Below the pieces are notes generated by a model. It was not told where the DNA came from, did not search any database, and worked only from the letters and a program-made list of their open reading frames with translations. Made by a program: the position numbers and the translations under genes. DNA of 48,421 bases, from positions 1-48,421 of the IMG/VR virus record IMGVR_UViG_3300006929_000026; one strand, written 5' to 3'. Origin of the DNA: a virus. Of the stretch, positions 16,190 to 26,437 are shown in pieces (position 1 is the first letter of the stretch; every line of letters starts with the position of its first letter).

Positions 16190-16221
16190 TAATAAGGGAG
16201 GTGTAAAAGCCTCCTTTATTA
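16190..16221 (+). terminator. Hairpin after the post-capsid gene
   Basis: The segment taataagggagg (16190-16201) pairs with cctcctttatta (16210-16221) around an 8-nt loop: 12 base pairs including one G-T wobble. It begins 11 nt after the stop and ends 15 nt before the next ATG. The T-rich 3' arm (TTTATTA) fits an intrinsic terminator or attenuator. With the hairpin at 15350-15385 it isolates this gene from both neighbours. Confidence 0.7.
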
Positions 16222-16236
16222 TAATAAAAATAACAA

Positions 16237-17010
16237 ATGGCTATAAATGTAAACACTGTTTATCAAACCGTTTTACTTATATTAAACAAAGAGCAAAGAG
16301 GTTATATGACACCTACAGAGTTTAACAATATAGGTACTCAGGTTCAATTACAAATATTTGAAAAATATTTTGAGGATATAAACCAACAAATACGTATACC
16401 TCAAACAGATACTGATTATGCTGATAGAGTGGAAAATATTGATGAAAAAATAGCTATTTTTAAAACTTACGGTAACGCTAATTATGTTACTGGACCTCCT
16501 GCATACTGGACATTACCTACTATTGATATATATGGTAATAATGTAGAACCTACTTCGGATACGCCTTTTTATAGACTAGGCACAGTTACTTATAAAAACG
16601 AAGTATTAGTTCAAAGATTAGATAGAAATGATTTTTATACTATAAATAAATCTTTACTAACAAAACCAACAAAAACTTTTCCTGCATATTTATATGAGAA
16701 TAATTATTTATATGTTTTACCCAATGACATAGTTACAGATGGGGATATACAAGTTGAATTTATTAAAAAACCTGCACCACCTATTTGGGGCTTTGATGTA
16801 GGTTCTTTAGGTCAATATGTATATAACAGCTCTCCTTTTGATCCATCTGCTTCTCCTACAGGATCTAGAAATTTTGAAATACATATATCAGAACAAACAT
16901 CTTTGATAATAAAAATATTACTATATGCAGGTATTGTAATAAGAGATCCACAAATTGTTCAAGCTGCATCTCAACAAGTGCAGTCTGAAGAAATAAATGA
17001 AAAAAGCTAA
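16237..17010 (+). CDS. Head-tail connector-like protein
   Basis: This 257-aa protein follows the second hairpin. An N-terminal helix with EQRGYMTPTEFNNIGTQVQL leads to a mixed alpha/beta body, and then FHISEQ-like ends (NFEIHISEQTSLIIKILLYA). The N-terminus resembles connector or adaptor subunits that mature the portal-tail junction. The product is a structural component by context between the capsid and tail genes. No clear enzymatic motif is visible, and I give the role as tentative. Confidence 0.6.
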   Translation: MAINVNTVYQTVLLILNKEQRGYMTPTEFNNIGTQVQLQIFEKYFEDINQQIRIPQTDTDYADRVENIDEKIAIFKTYGNANYVTGPPAYWTLPTIDIYGNNVEPTSDTPFYRLGTVTYKNEVLVQRLDRNDFYTINKSLLTKPTKTFPAYLYENNYLYVLPNDIVTDGDIQVEFIKKPAPPIWGFDVGSLGQYVYNSSPFDPSASPTGSRNFEIHISEQTSLIIKILLYAGIVIRDPQIVQAASQQVQSEEINEKS

Positions 17011-17013
17011 ATT

Positions 17014-18237
17014 ATGGCAACACCTAATGGAGGATTAATAACAGAAACAAACGCGCAATATTACGCAGGTGCACAAGTAATTATTGCTACAAATAATCAA
17101 ACAGTTTTTACAGCTACATTTAATACTGAAATTATATTTGGCGCTAGCGATCCAGCAAGTTCTTTATATAATAACAATAATTTTAGATTATATACTAGCG
17201 CGACTGGGGCTCCAGGTACTTTTACAGAATACACAACCGCATATACTGTTGTTGATAATGTGTTTACGCTACCTGCACAAGCCACTGGCACATATGTAGT
17301 TATACAGTTGTTAACTAAAAATGGAGGCGAATATGGTACAGAAAACGCTTTAGGATCTGTTGTAGAAGACAATTATGGAGAATATCAATATATAAAAGTA
17401 AATGAAATAGTTAATAACTTTTTAGTTGCCTATGTAGGTGCTGGCAAGTTAATATCAAGTGTAAAAAGAACTGATATAATATTTCATACTAAAAGAGCAT
17501 TACAAGAATTTAGCTACGATACACTAAGAAGTATACACTCACAAGAGCTTACTATACCTCACAACTTAAGTGTACCTCTTCCGCAAGATTATGTTAATTA
17601 TGTAGGTGTTTATTGGATAGATGACAATGGTATAAAACACAACATATACCCAACTACACTAACAACTAACCCATACACTAAGCCTATACAAGACGCAGAA
17701 GGAGTACCAACACAAACAAACGAAGGCCAAAATATAACTGGAACATCAATAACAGAAGAAAGATATGACGCTATTGATAGTGCTTTATTACAAGAGATTA
17801 GAGATGATATTACAGGTAGATTAATATCTGATGGTTTATGGGGTATATATGGTAATGGATTATTAGGTTATGGCCAACTATATGGTTTACAACCAGAAAT
17901 CGCCCAAATAAATGGTTGGTTTACTATAAACAATAGAGAAGGTAAAATGTCTTTTTCTAGTGATTTAAAAGATAAGTTAATAATACTAGAATATATATCT
18001 GATGGCTTATCTTATGATCAAGAAATGAGAGTACCTAAACTAGCAGAAGAAGCTGTATATGCTTATGTCATGCATGCTGTTATTGCTAGTAAAATAAATC
18101 AACCTGAATATATTGTACAAAGATTACGTAGAGAAAAAAGTGCTAAATTAAGAAATGCAAAAATAAGATTATCTAACATTAAATCTAATGAGTTTGTTCA
18201 AATAATGAGGGGCAAATCCAAGTGGCTTAAAAACTAA
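17014..18237 (+). CDS. Tail adaptor or tube protein
   Basis: This 407-aa protein starts three bases after the previous stop. Its first 120 residues are a beta-rich domain (IATNNQTVFTATFNTEIIFG and TYVVIQLLTKNGGEYGTENA). The rest is mixed, including a helix with IIFHTKRALQEFSYDTLRSI and a C-terminus rich in basic helices (YIVQRLRREKSAKLRNAKIR). That second half resembles T7-gp11-like adaptor or tail-tube proteins that join the portal to the nozzle; the two genes after it fit a nozzle, so the order agrees. The assignment is from layout and topology. Confidence 0.65.
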   Translation: MATPNGGLITETNAQYYAGAQVIIATNNQTVFTATFNTEIIFGASDPASSLYNNNNFRLYTSATGAPGTFTEYTTAYTVVDNVFTLPAQATGTYVVIQLLTKNGGEYGTENALGSVVEDNYGEYQYIKVNEIVNNFLVAYVGAGKLISSVKRTDIIFHTKRALQEFSYDTLRSIHSQELTIPHNLSVPLPQDYVNYVGVYWIDDNGIKHNIYPTTLTTNPYTKPIQDAEGVPTQTNEGQNITGTSITEERYDAIDSALLQEIRDDITGRLISDGLWGIYGNGLLGYGQLYGLQPEIAQINGWFTINNREGKMSFSSDLKDKLIILEYISDGLSYDQEMRVPKLAEEAVYAYVMHAVIASKINQPEYIVQRLRREKSAKLRNAKIRLSNIKSNEFVQIMRGKSKWLKN

Positions 18238-18242
18238 ATTAA

Positions 18243-21200
18243 ATGGCAGAAGTTAAAAATTCTTTTATTAAGTCCAAAATGAATAAAGACCTGGATGCCA
18301 GGTTGTTACCAAATGGTGAATATCGTGAAGGAAATAATATACAGGTAAGTAAATCTGAAGGTGCCGACGTTGGAGCGTTAGAAAATGTTTTAGGTAACGT
18401 AGAGATAGCTGACTTTAAAGTTTTATCAGGTTGTAACTGTAATCTTACTGCTATTGGTATGTATACTGATAATTTATCTGATAATATATATGTATTTTTA
18501 ACTGATTACGATGAAACTCAAAACAATTATATAGTTCAAAACTTAAACTATTCTCCAACAGCAAATAACTATGTATTTCAACATAACGTAGCTAGTGGTC
18601 AATCTCTTATGCTTTTATCTGGAGCATTTTTAAATTTTTCTAAAAATAAACCTATATTAAATGTAAATTTATTAGAAGGTATACTTTTTTGGACAGATAA
18701 TAGAAACCAACCTAGAAAAATAACTTTAAATAATGCTACGAGCAATGCAACTTCTTCAACAACTAATAGTTTTTATACTACAGAAGAACAAATTAGTGTA
18801 GCAACATATGCTCCGTATCAACCTATTAATTTATATTATGAAAAAACAGCTGCTTATAATGTAAATGGTGGCCAAGGTGCTACTGACCCTACAACGCCTA
18901 CTAGTTCTGCGGTTACAACTATTAATATTCCATCAAGTACTTTACAAGGAGTAAACCCTACAGATTTAACAGGTGCTGTTGTTACAGCATCTACAGGTAT
19001 AGCTGCTGGTACAGTTATTGTAAGCTATGTTGCTCCTACATTAACTATTAGTGCGCCAACAACGGGTATTATTCCTGTTAATACTACTATATTGTTCAAT
19101 GCTAATACATTACCAGCAACAACTTATGGTAAATATGTAACTAGCATGTTAGATGCTACTACACAAACAAATCCTGATGGTTCAGCTAATGCTAATTATA
19201 ATGCTAGTTTTAATGGTGATCCAGATTTTTTAGAAGATAAATTTGTAAGATTTAGTTATAGATTTAAATATATAGATAATACATATTCTTTAATGGCGCC
19301 TTTTACTCAAGCCGCTTTTATACCTAAACAAGATGGTTATTTTTTAGGTACTGCAAATCCTGTTTTACCTGGAAACACTAAAGACGAACAAAACGCCTAT
19401 AGAAGTACTGTTGTTGATTTTATGGCTAATAAAGTTAATAACATTTTTCTTCAAATACCTACGCCACCATCAGAAACAAACGGTCAACCAGCTGCTTTTG
19501 GTATATTAGGAAAAGACTTAGCATCAACATTTCATGTGTCTGAAATAGAAATATTATATAAAGAGTCTGATTCTTTAGCTGTTAAAGTTGTAGATACAAT
19601 ACAGGCATCTGAATTTACAGGTTTAAGTACTGTTGATGGTGTTAATACTGATACTATTGTATATGACTATCAAAGTACAAAGCCTTTTAAAACATTGCCT
19701 GATTCAGAATTAGTAAGAGTTTATGATAAAATTCCTGTAAGAGCTCAAGGTCAAGAAATAATAGGTAATAGACTTGTTTATAGTAACTTTCAAAACAAAC
19801 ACACGCCACCAGCATCTATAAATTATAATGCTACTGCGTCTCAAAAATATACAGATTTTTCTATACCTATAACTAGTAATGAGTTTTCTCCATCACTTTC
19901 TACTACTTCGTCAGTAGAATATCCAATGCATACTTTAAAACAAAATAGAAATTATCAAATAGGTGTTATATTATCTGATAAATACGGTAGATCATCTACT
20001 ACAATACTTTCATCTGCTACATCTCAACAAGAAGATGCTGATGGTTTAAAACTTTCTGGTGATACTATATATTTTCCTTACAATGTTGTTGATATAACTG
20101 GCTCTACTAATAATATAAACTCTTGGGTAGGTGATTCTATAAAAGTTTTATTTAATCAACCATTACCAGTAAGTAGACCTAATTTACAGTCTTTAGTACC
20201 AGGTGTATATAACGGTGATCCTACTAGTTCTGATTATAATCCACTTGGTTGGTATTCATATAAAATTGTAGTTAAACAACAAGAACAAGAATATTATAAT
20301 GTTTATTTACCTGGTATATTAAATCCTTATCCTAAAGATATAAGTGTAACTGAAGATCCTCAAAATACTATTAACACAATTGTTTTATTAAACGATAATA
20401 TTAACAAAGTACCAAGAGACTTAACAGAAGTAGGACCAGAACAACAACAGTTTAGAAGCGCTGTAGAACTATATGGTAGAGTTTCTCCTGAAGCTACTTC
20501 TACGCCAGCTTTTAATCAACAATATAACCCTTCATCTGCTAGCAATGTTATACCTAGCGTTAGTACAGTTGCTACTATTGGTAAACAAAATGATTTATTT
20601 GACAATACTACCAGCGTAGTGTTTAGTGAAATATATCAATCAATATCAAACCCTGAAATAGCTAGATTATCACAAGACGAAGCATTACCAATAGGTTCTT
20701 TACCTGTAGGCACACAAGGAGCAGCATATAATCTTTTATTAGGTATTTATGAAACTAAACCTTTTGATTCTTTATTAGATATTTATTATGAAACATCATC
20801 AACAGGTACTGTTCATCAATTAAACACAGCTATATTAGGTGGTAATTCAGCTGCTTCAGGTGTAACAAATACCACAGACGCTTCTACTGATGATTGGGTT
20901 TTTAATTTATATGAAAATATACAACAAGGCCAATCACCTAATCAATCGTTTACAGGATCATACACTACAGTTACCTCGCTACCTGATCAACCTTTTTATC
21001 CATATAAAACAAATGCGGCTGGTACAAGGTCTATTATAAATAATAGTAATATAAAAGGAGCTATTACATTAGCTCAATATACTGCTAATGGTGGTTTTGT
21101 AGCACAAGATGGTTTTAGTGTAACTAGATCAGATGGTGTAGATGTATCTAATAAATTTACATTGATAAAAAATACTGATTCTCAACCATTTAAGTATTTT

Positions 21201-23642
21201 ATTTTAATAAATAATAATGAAAACTTTACATATGGTCCTGATTCATTTAATATAGATACTTACGAGTTTTTATTTGAAGAAGTAACTGATTTAGATACAA
21301 ATATAATAACGCCAGTTACAGCTACAGGTAAATTAAGAAACATACAGCCAACTATTACAAATTGTACAACTGATGATTTAAATCCGGTTCCTGGTCAAAC
21401 TATTATTAAACAATTTTTAGGAGTAAATGGTAGTCCAGTTGATCAACAACTAGGTTTATCTTGGCATGTATTAAATCAAAACCCTTCAGTAGATCTTGAA
21501 AATGGTGTACCTTTGATAGAAATAAATCAAGATGGTGAACTATTAAATAATACTGATTTGTTTCCTACAGGAATAAGTTTAACTGTTCAATTAAGAGATA
21601 GTGGGTATATACAAAATGCTTCTGAAACTTACAATGGTGTTGCATATGTTGATTGTCCTATAACAATAAATGCTGGTGCTGGATTTACAGCAGAACCACT
21701 TAATGAAAATTTTGGTAATTTTGAAAATTTATTAATTAATGCTGGCGCTGAATCGTCTACATTTATATGGGCAAAAGAAACCGATATAGTAAACGCTTAT
21801 CAAGCCGCACCTTTACTTCAAAAAGATGGTGCTAATCCAGCTGAAATACCAGTAAATCCAAGAGAAAATATTACTATTAATACTGGTGTAAATGCTAATA
21901 GTACTGGTTTAAATAGAGTACAAACACCTCAAACAGAGGGTAGTGAAACATGGTATTGGTGGAACACAATAAGAACTAATAAAATATCCCTTACTACAGC
22001 CACAACTCAAGGTAGCATACAACTTAATCTTGGTAATAATACTGGGTCTAATGGAGTTGTTACGAATGCTAGACAAGTATCTACAGATTCTAGGTTAAAT
22101 CAAAATTTTAATCCTGCAACAACTAATAGTGGGTTAGATACTTTAAACACAGGAACTGCTTTTATAGGTATAGATTATGTTTTAACTGATTATCAAGGAA
22201 CAGATGATCAACCTTCTGTTATTTGGCCTACTTATTTACAATATAGAGCATCTTCAGCAGATGATTTTACTACTGCTACAGATATAGAAGGAAGACCAAT
22301 ACAGTTTGGTGGAACACAAGAAGGCGGAATATTAGTTAATGGTAGATTTACGAATGATGGTTCAGGCTCGCAATACATGGGTGATGGTATTATTTTTGAT
22401 AATATTGAATCTCAAATTGGTACATCTAGTTCTAGTACAAACACAGAAGAAGCTTGGGTTAAAGATTCTTCAGAAACTAGATACGTAAGCAATACGGCTC
22501 CTGGAACTACTAATCATATATCTTCTAGAACAAACTATGGTGTTATAGGTAGAAGAGTGTTTGCGGTTGGAAAAAATCAAGCATATAGATTAGGAGGGGG
22601 TGTTGAAAATCCTGATGCTCCTGATGCTTTTGGAGAATACAGATTAGTAGTTAGATATCCTTACGGTAGTAACACTGCTGGTAATGTAAATCCTGCGTTA
22701 ACAGTAAATAATATACCATCGGGCGCTGTATATGGAACTGATACAAAATCTAAATCAAACCAACAAGTGTATTTACGTTATGGTGATTTTTATCAAGGTA
22801 AAAGTTTTAGATATAGAATTAGTCAAGGTTTTGATTCAAGAGAAGAAGCAGAATCTCAACTTACGTTTCCTCAAGTAGTTTTTGCTAAAGAAGCTTATAT
22901 GAGATACGTATCACATTTTTATACTGATGCTAATTTAACTAATGTTTATTTACCTCATAATTCATCTACAAAATGGCATTCATATATAGGTGAAGATATT
23001 AATTATTTTGGTGATGACAACGCAAGTCCTAATGCTTCTGGTATATATCCAGGTCAACTTTTCGAAGATATAGGTATTCCCTCAAGTTTGTATGGAATAA
23101 CAAGAGGTAATAGAGGAGAAAACGATAGAAAATGGGTTGCACAATTTGATGCTGGTGGTAAAAAAGTACCTTATTATGCTAGCATAGCTGCTGGTGATGA
23201 ACCTGCATATCCATGTGAATATAAAGGTACATTATGGACAGGACCACCAAATGGTACACAACAAGGGACAATGTCTATTACTCCTACACCTAGTAGCGCT
23301 AATATTGGTGACACATTAACACAAATATTTATAAACTTTAATAGTATTAGATTTAATCCTAACGCACCATCAGAGTCTCAAGCATTTTTTACTAAATTAA
23401 GTGATGGATCAACTACATTTAGTGCTGATCAACCTATAAAACAAGCTATAACTGAACTATCTGTTATTAGTGGTTTTTATCCTTTTCCAGCCACTCTTTC
23501 TTTTACTTGCGCTTTTGGTACAACAACTGTTACTTATCAAGAGGTTAATGGTTATTATAGTGTTATTATTAAAGATATAGTATTAACTGGAGGTTCAGCA
23601 CAGCTTCAAGCATCATCAAACGCATATTGGACAGGCTTATAA
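18243..23642 (+). CDS. Large tail protein, nozzle N-terminal part (P22 gp10/T7 gp12 type)
   Basis: This 1799-aa protein is the longest tail gene. Its N-terminus (FIKSKMNKDLDARLLPNGEY, IQVSKSEGADVGALENVLGN) is the signature start of the podovirus tail stabilisation or nozzle proteins. The remainder is a long series of beta-rich, Asn/Thr/Ser/Gly domains, probably including receptor-contacting or fibre-like insertions. The stop at 23640 is followed in the same frame, after ten codons with three consecutive TAA, by another ORF with the nozzle's beta-propeller-like C-terminal part. Together they are probably one split nozzle. No catalytic motif is seen. Confidence 0.75.
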   Translation: MAEVKNSFIKSKMNKDLDARLLPNGEYREGNNIQVSKSEGADVGALENVLGNVEIADFKVLSGCNCNLTAIGMYTDNLSDNIYVFLTDYDETQNNYIVQNLNYSPTANNYVFQHNVASGQSLMLLSGAFLNFSKNKPILNVNLLEGILFWTDNRNQPRKITLNNATSNATSSTTNSFYTTEEQISVATYAPYQPINLYYEKTAAYNVNGGQGATDPTTPTSSAVTTINIPSSTLQGVNPTDLTGAVVTASTGIAAGTVIVSYVAPTLTISAPTTGIIPVNTTILFNANTLPATTYGKYVTSMLDATTQTNPDGSANANYNASFNGDPDFLEDKFVRFSYRFKYIDNTYSLMAPFTQAAFIPKQDGYFLGTANPVLPGNTKDEQNAYRSTVVDFMANKVNNIFLQIPTPPSETNGQPAAFGILGKDLASTFHVSEIEILYKESDSLAVKVVDTIQASEFTGLSTVDGVNTDTIVYDYQSTKPFKTLPDSELVRVYDKIPVRAQGQEIIGNRLVYSNFQNKHTPPASINYNATASQKYTDFSIPITSNEFSPSLSTTSSVEYPMHTLKQNRNYQIGVILSDKYGRSSTTILSSATSQQEDADGLKLSGDTIYFPYNVVDITGSTNNINSWVGDSIKVLFNQPLPVSRPNLQSLVPGVYNGDPTSSDYNPLGWYSYKIVVKQQEQEYYNVYLPGILNPYPKDISVTEDPQNTINTIVLLNDNINKVPRDLTEVGPEQQQFRSAVELYGRVSPEATSTPAFNQQYNPSSASNVIPSVSTVATIGKQNDLFDNTTSVVFSEIYQSISNPEIARLSQDEALPIGSLPVGTQGAAYNLLLGIYETKPFDSLLDIYYETSSTGTVHQLNTAILGGNSAASGVTNTTDASTDDWVFNLYENIQQGQSPNQSFTGSYTTVTSLPDQPFYPYKTNAAGTRSIINNSNIKGAITLAQYTANGGFVAQDGFSVTRSDGVDVSNKFTLIKNTDSQPFKYFILINNNENFTYGPDSFNIDTYEFLFEEVTDLDTNIITPVTATGKLRNIQPTITNCTTDDLNPVPGQTIIKQFLGVNGSPVDQQLGLSWHVLNQNPSVDLENGVPLIEINQDGELLNNTDLFPTGISLTVQLRDSGYIQNASETYNGVAYVDCPITINAGAGFTAEPLNENFGNFENLLINAGAESSTFIWAKETDIVNAYQAAPLLQKDGANPAEIPVNPRENITINTGVNANSTGLNRVQTPQTEGSETWYWWNTIRTNKISLTTATTQGSIQLNLGNNTGSNGVVTNARQVSTDSRLNQNFNPATTNSGLDTLNTGTAFIGIDYVLTDYQGTDDQPSVIWPTYLQYRASSADDFTTATDIEGRPIQFGGTQEGGILVNGRFTNDGSGSQYMGDGIIFDNIESQIGTSSSSTNTEEAWVKDSSETRYVSNTAPGTTNHISSRTNYGVIGRRVFAVGKNQAYRLGGGVENPDAPDAFGEYRLVVRYPYGSNTAGNVNPALTVNNIPSGAVYGTDTKSKSNQQVYLRYGDFYQGKSFRYRISQGFDSREEAESQLTFPQVVFAKEAYMRYVSHFYTDANLTNVYLPHNSSTKWHSYIGEDINYFGDDNASPNASGIYPGQLFEDIGIPSSLYGITRGNRGENDRKWVAQFDAGGKKVPYYASIAAGDEPAYPCEYKGTLWTGPPNGTQQGTMSITPTPSSANIGDTLTQIFINFNSIRFNPNAPSESQAFFTKLSDGSTTFSADQPIKQAITELSVISGFYPFPATLSFTCAFGTTTVTYQEVNGYYSVIIKDIVLTGGSAQLQASSNAYWTGL

Positions 23643-23675
23643 GTAATTAGATTAATAAATGAGTAATAATAAATT

Positions 23676-25163
23676 ATGGCAGCAACTATAGAAGTTAAAT
23701 ACTTTAACAGTTTTGTACTGAGAAAAACACTAGACTCTTCTGGAGCAGCCGCTTGGAATGGTTCTAAGGGAGATGGTACATATCCTGCTATGTCACCTAA
23801 CAACGCAAATGCTAAAAACTGGGCCGTAGAAGAATCACGTATTAAAGGTGGTTTTAACAACACGAGTACTGGTTATGGTGTAAAAGCTTATTTAGTAGAA
23901 GATAATCCAAAAGGATCTGTTAGAATTAATTCTATGATATACTCTGGTATATTTAACTCTAGAACAGGTATAAATGATACTAATGTATTTTCTGTAGGTA
24001 CAGATATAATTAAAAGTGTAGATCCTGCAAATGGCTCTATACAAAAACTATATGCTGAAGATAACTATTTACATATATTTCAAGAGAAAAAAGTAAGTAG
24101 AGCGCCAATAGATAAAGATATTATATATTCAGCTGAAGGTAGTCCTACTATTACAGCAAGCACAGCTGTTATAGGCGATATACAGGCTTATGTGGGTAAT
24201 TTTGGTATTAGTAGAAACCCTGAAAGCTTTGCTTCGTATGGTAATAGAAGATATTTTACTGACAAAGATAGAAATGCTGTAATGAGACTTTCTTCAGGTT
24301 CTGGAGGTGGTGATGGCCTTACAGAAATATCTAACTATGGTATGATTGATTTCTTTAGAGATCAGTTTGGTGCTATGGGTGAAGGTAAACTTACTGGTGG
24401 TTGGGATATATACAACAAACAATATGTATTATCAATACAACCTCAAGATACTAGCATTGCTTATAAAACATTATCTTTTGATGAATCAGTAAATGGTTGG
24501 ACTAGTTTATATTCTTATAAACCTGGTTTAATGCTTAGTTTAAAAAATAAGTTTTATACTATGGGACCATCTGATACTACAGACACAGATACAGCTGGTT
24601 TATATCAACACTATATTACATCACAACCAAGATGTAATTTTTATGGTGTACAAGATAAAGCTAGTATAAAATTTGTATTTAATCCTAATGTAAGCTTGTC
24701 AAAAGTATTTAAAACAATCAACTACGAAGGTAGTAATGGTTGGCAAGTAGATAGTTTTGTGTCTGATCAAACAGGTATAGGGTTTCCTAATATTGATTTT
24801 AGTAATTATGAAACAGTAAATACTCAAGACTCAACAGTTGCTATATACAGCTATAATGAAGGTTCATTTGATAATTATGGTAACTTATTTATAAATCCTT
24901 TAAATAGTCCTATAACAGAAAGTAATACACCATTAATACCGCCTGTAAATCATGCAGGTTTTACTAGAAAAGAAAATAAATACATGGCTAATCTTGTTAA
25001 TAATAGTCCTGCGGCTCCAGGTGAAGTAGTATTTGGTGATGATATGACTGGTATTAAAGGTTACTTTGCTACTGTCACTATATCTACTGATACTTTAACA
25101 GATCCAGGAGGTATGAAAGAATTATTTGCAGCATCGTCAGACTATGTAGAATCAGCTTATTAA
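23676..25163 (+). CDS. Nozzle C-terminal part (separate gene)
   Basis: This 495-aa protein starts 33 nt after the large tail protein and is in the same reading frame, separated by four in-frame stops (one ending the upstream gene, then TAA-TAA-TAA at 23664-23672). Its beta-propeller-like pattern (KLYAEDNYLHIFQEKKVSRA, AVIGDIQAYVGNFGISRNPE, YFTDKDRNAVMRLSSGSG) matches the C-terminal part of podovirus nozzle or stabilisation proteins. It probably assembles with the previous product. The next gene's ATG overlaps its stop by one base. Confidence 0.75.
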   Translation: MAATIEVKYFNSFVLRKTLDSSGAAAWNGSKGDGTYPAMSPNNANAKNWAVEESRIKGGFNNTSTGYGVKAYLVEDNPKGSVRINSMIYSGIFNSRTGINDTNVFSVGTDIIKSVDPANGSIQKLYAEDNYLHIFQEKKVSRAPIDKDIIYSAEGSPTITASTAVIGDIQAYVGNFGISRNPESFASYGNRRYFTDKDRNAVMRLSSGSGGGDGLTEISNYGMIDFFRDQFGAMGEGKLTGGWDIYNKQYVLSIQPQDTSIAYKTLSFDESVNGWTSLYSYKPGLMLSLKNKFYTMGPSDTTDTDTAGLYQHYITSQPRCNFYGVQDKASIKFVFNPNVSLSKVFKTINYEGSNGWQVDSFVSDQTGIGFPNIDFSNYETVNTQDSTVAIYSYNEGSFDNYGNLFINPLNSPITESNTPLIPPVNHAGFTRKENKYMANLVNNSPAAPGEVVFGDDMTGIKGYFATVTISTDTLTDPGGMKELFAASSDYVESAY

Positions 25164-25627
25164 TGAGTGATTTACAAACAAAATACGATAAAAAAGTAGA
25201 AACATTATTAAACACTATTTTATCTAAAAAATCTAATAATAAAATAACACATAATAAAGGTAAATTAATAAGAGGTAATCACGATTGGGGAGAGTTTAAA
25301 CATGAGTTTGTTGATGGTATTTATTTAAGACAAATGATTTTAAATCCACTTGCAACTATTATTAGTGGTATACATAAAAGAGACCATGTGTGGATTTTAT
25401 TAGAAGGAATTATAAGTGTTGCTTCGGCTGAAGGTACTGAAAATTATGAAGCACCATATGTAGGTTTTTCAAAAGCAGGAACTCAAAGAATTATTTATGC
25501 TCATGAGTATTCTATTTTTCAAAATATTTTTAAAAACCCTACAAATAATAAAAATTTAGATTATGTTGAAAAGTATAATTATGCTTTAAATAAACAAGAA
25601 TATTATGAATATATTAAAAATAAATAA
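25163..25627 (+). CDS. Cupin-like protein
   Basis: This 154-aa protein fits a small cupin: GIHKRDHVWILLEGIISVAS is a His-containing strand pair, and YVGFSKAGTQRIIYAHEYSI follows the 'P..G..H' second motif, with His in both. The N-terminal third is helical and basic, and the C-terminus is a basic helix. Cupin-like proteins occur in some phage tail modules as small structural or enzymatic parts. The residues normally binding metal are only partly present, so a non-catalytic structural role is possible. Confidence 0.6.
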   Translation: MSDLQTKYDKKVETLLNTILSKKSNNKITHNKGKLIRGNHDWGEFKHEFVDGIYLRQMILNPLATIISGIHKRDHVWILLEGIISVASAEGTENYEAPYVGFSKAGTQRIIYAHEYSIFQNIFKNPTNNKNLDYVEKYNYALNKQEYYEYIKNK

Positions 25628-25630
25628 AAA

Positions 25631-26422
25631 ATGTCAGGAGTAATATCAGGAGTTGCTACGGTAGGCGCATCCCTTATTGGAGGTATTTTTGCTAGTAGAT
25701 CAGCTAGAAAACAAAGAAGACAACAAGAAAGATTAGCTGAACAAGCAAGAAAAGATAAAAAACAGATACAAGGAGAACTTAGAAGATTAGAAGGTAATAG
25801 ACAAGCAATAATAAATCCTTTTGCAGGAATAACTGATTTGTCTGGGATGATAGAAGATACTTCTAGTTTATTATCAAATCCTTTTGCTAATTTAGGTGTT
25901 GCAACTCAAGCTGCTGAATTTCAAGCAGAAGAAGCTGATATAGCTTTAGCTAATACATTAGATACTTTACAAGCAACCGGCGCATCAGCTGGTGGTGCTA
26001 CAGCTTTAGCACAGGCTGCATTACAAAGCAAGCGAGGTATTAGTTCTAGTATACAACAACAAGAAGCTCAAAACGCAAGAGCTCGAGCTGAAGGTGAAGC
26101 TAATTTACAAGCAAGAAAACAACAAGAAGCTGTTAGAGTGCAAAGTGCTAAATTTGGTGAAGCAGGTAGACTACAACAAGCAGATGTTGCTGGTAAAGAA
26201 TTTGTATTTGGTCAACAAGAAAGAAGAGAGGGTGAAAGACTAAATAGACTACAAGCGCAAGTAACTAATCAAGCACAAGCTGAACAAGCATATAATGCAA
26301 ACGCTGCACAAGCAGCTGCGGCTGGTACATCAGCTGTTGGTAATATAATTAGCTCTGGTGTTCAAGCAATAGGAAGTATAGGTGCAAATTATGCGGCTAA
26401 CAAGGCATTAGACGACGGGTAA
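25631..26422 (+). CDS. Internal virion (ejection) protein, T7 gp14-like
   Basis: This 263-aa protein has an N-terminal hydrophobic start (GVISGVATVGASLIGGIFAS) followed by a long Arg/Lys/Gln/Glu/Ala coiled coil and a small Gly/Ala-rich C-terminus (SSGVQAIGSIGANYAANKAL). This layout (short hydrophobic patch, then Ala/Gln coiled coil, before two larger internal proteins) matches the first of the three ejection proteins of T7-like phages that build a channel across the envelope. The call is from composition and gene order. Confidence 0.65.
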   Translation: MSGVISGVATVGASLIGGIFASRSARKQRRQQERLAEQARKDKKQIQGELRRLEGNRQAIINPFAGITDLSGMIEDTSSLLSNPFANLGVATQAAEFQAEEADIALANTLDTLQATGASAGGATALAQAALQSKRGISSSIQQQEAQNARARAEGEANLQARKQQEAVRVQSAKFGEAGRLQQADVAGKEFVFGQQERREGERLNRLQAQVTNQAQAEQAYNANAAQAAAAGTSAVGNIISSGVQAIGSIGANYAANKALDDG

Positions 26423-26437
26423 ATTAATAAATTAATT

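Noticed and set aside
18243-25163. Frameshift or sequencing error splitting one nozzle gene
   Set aside because: The two parts are in the same frame and separated by several consecutive stop codons, so no single base change would join them.
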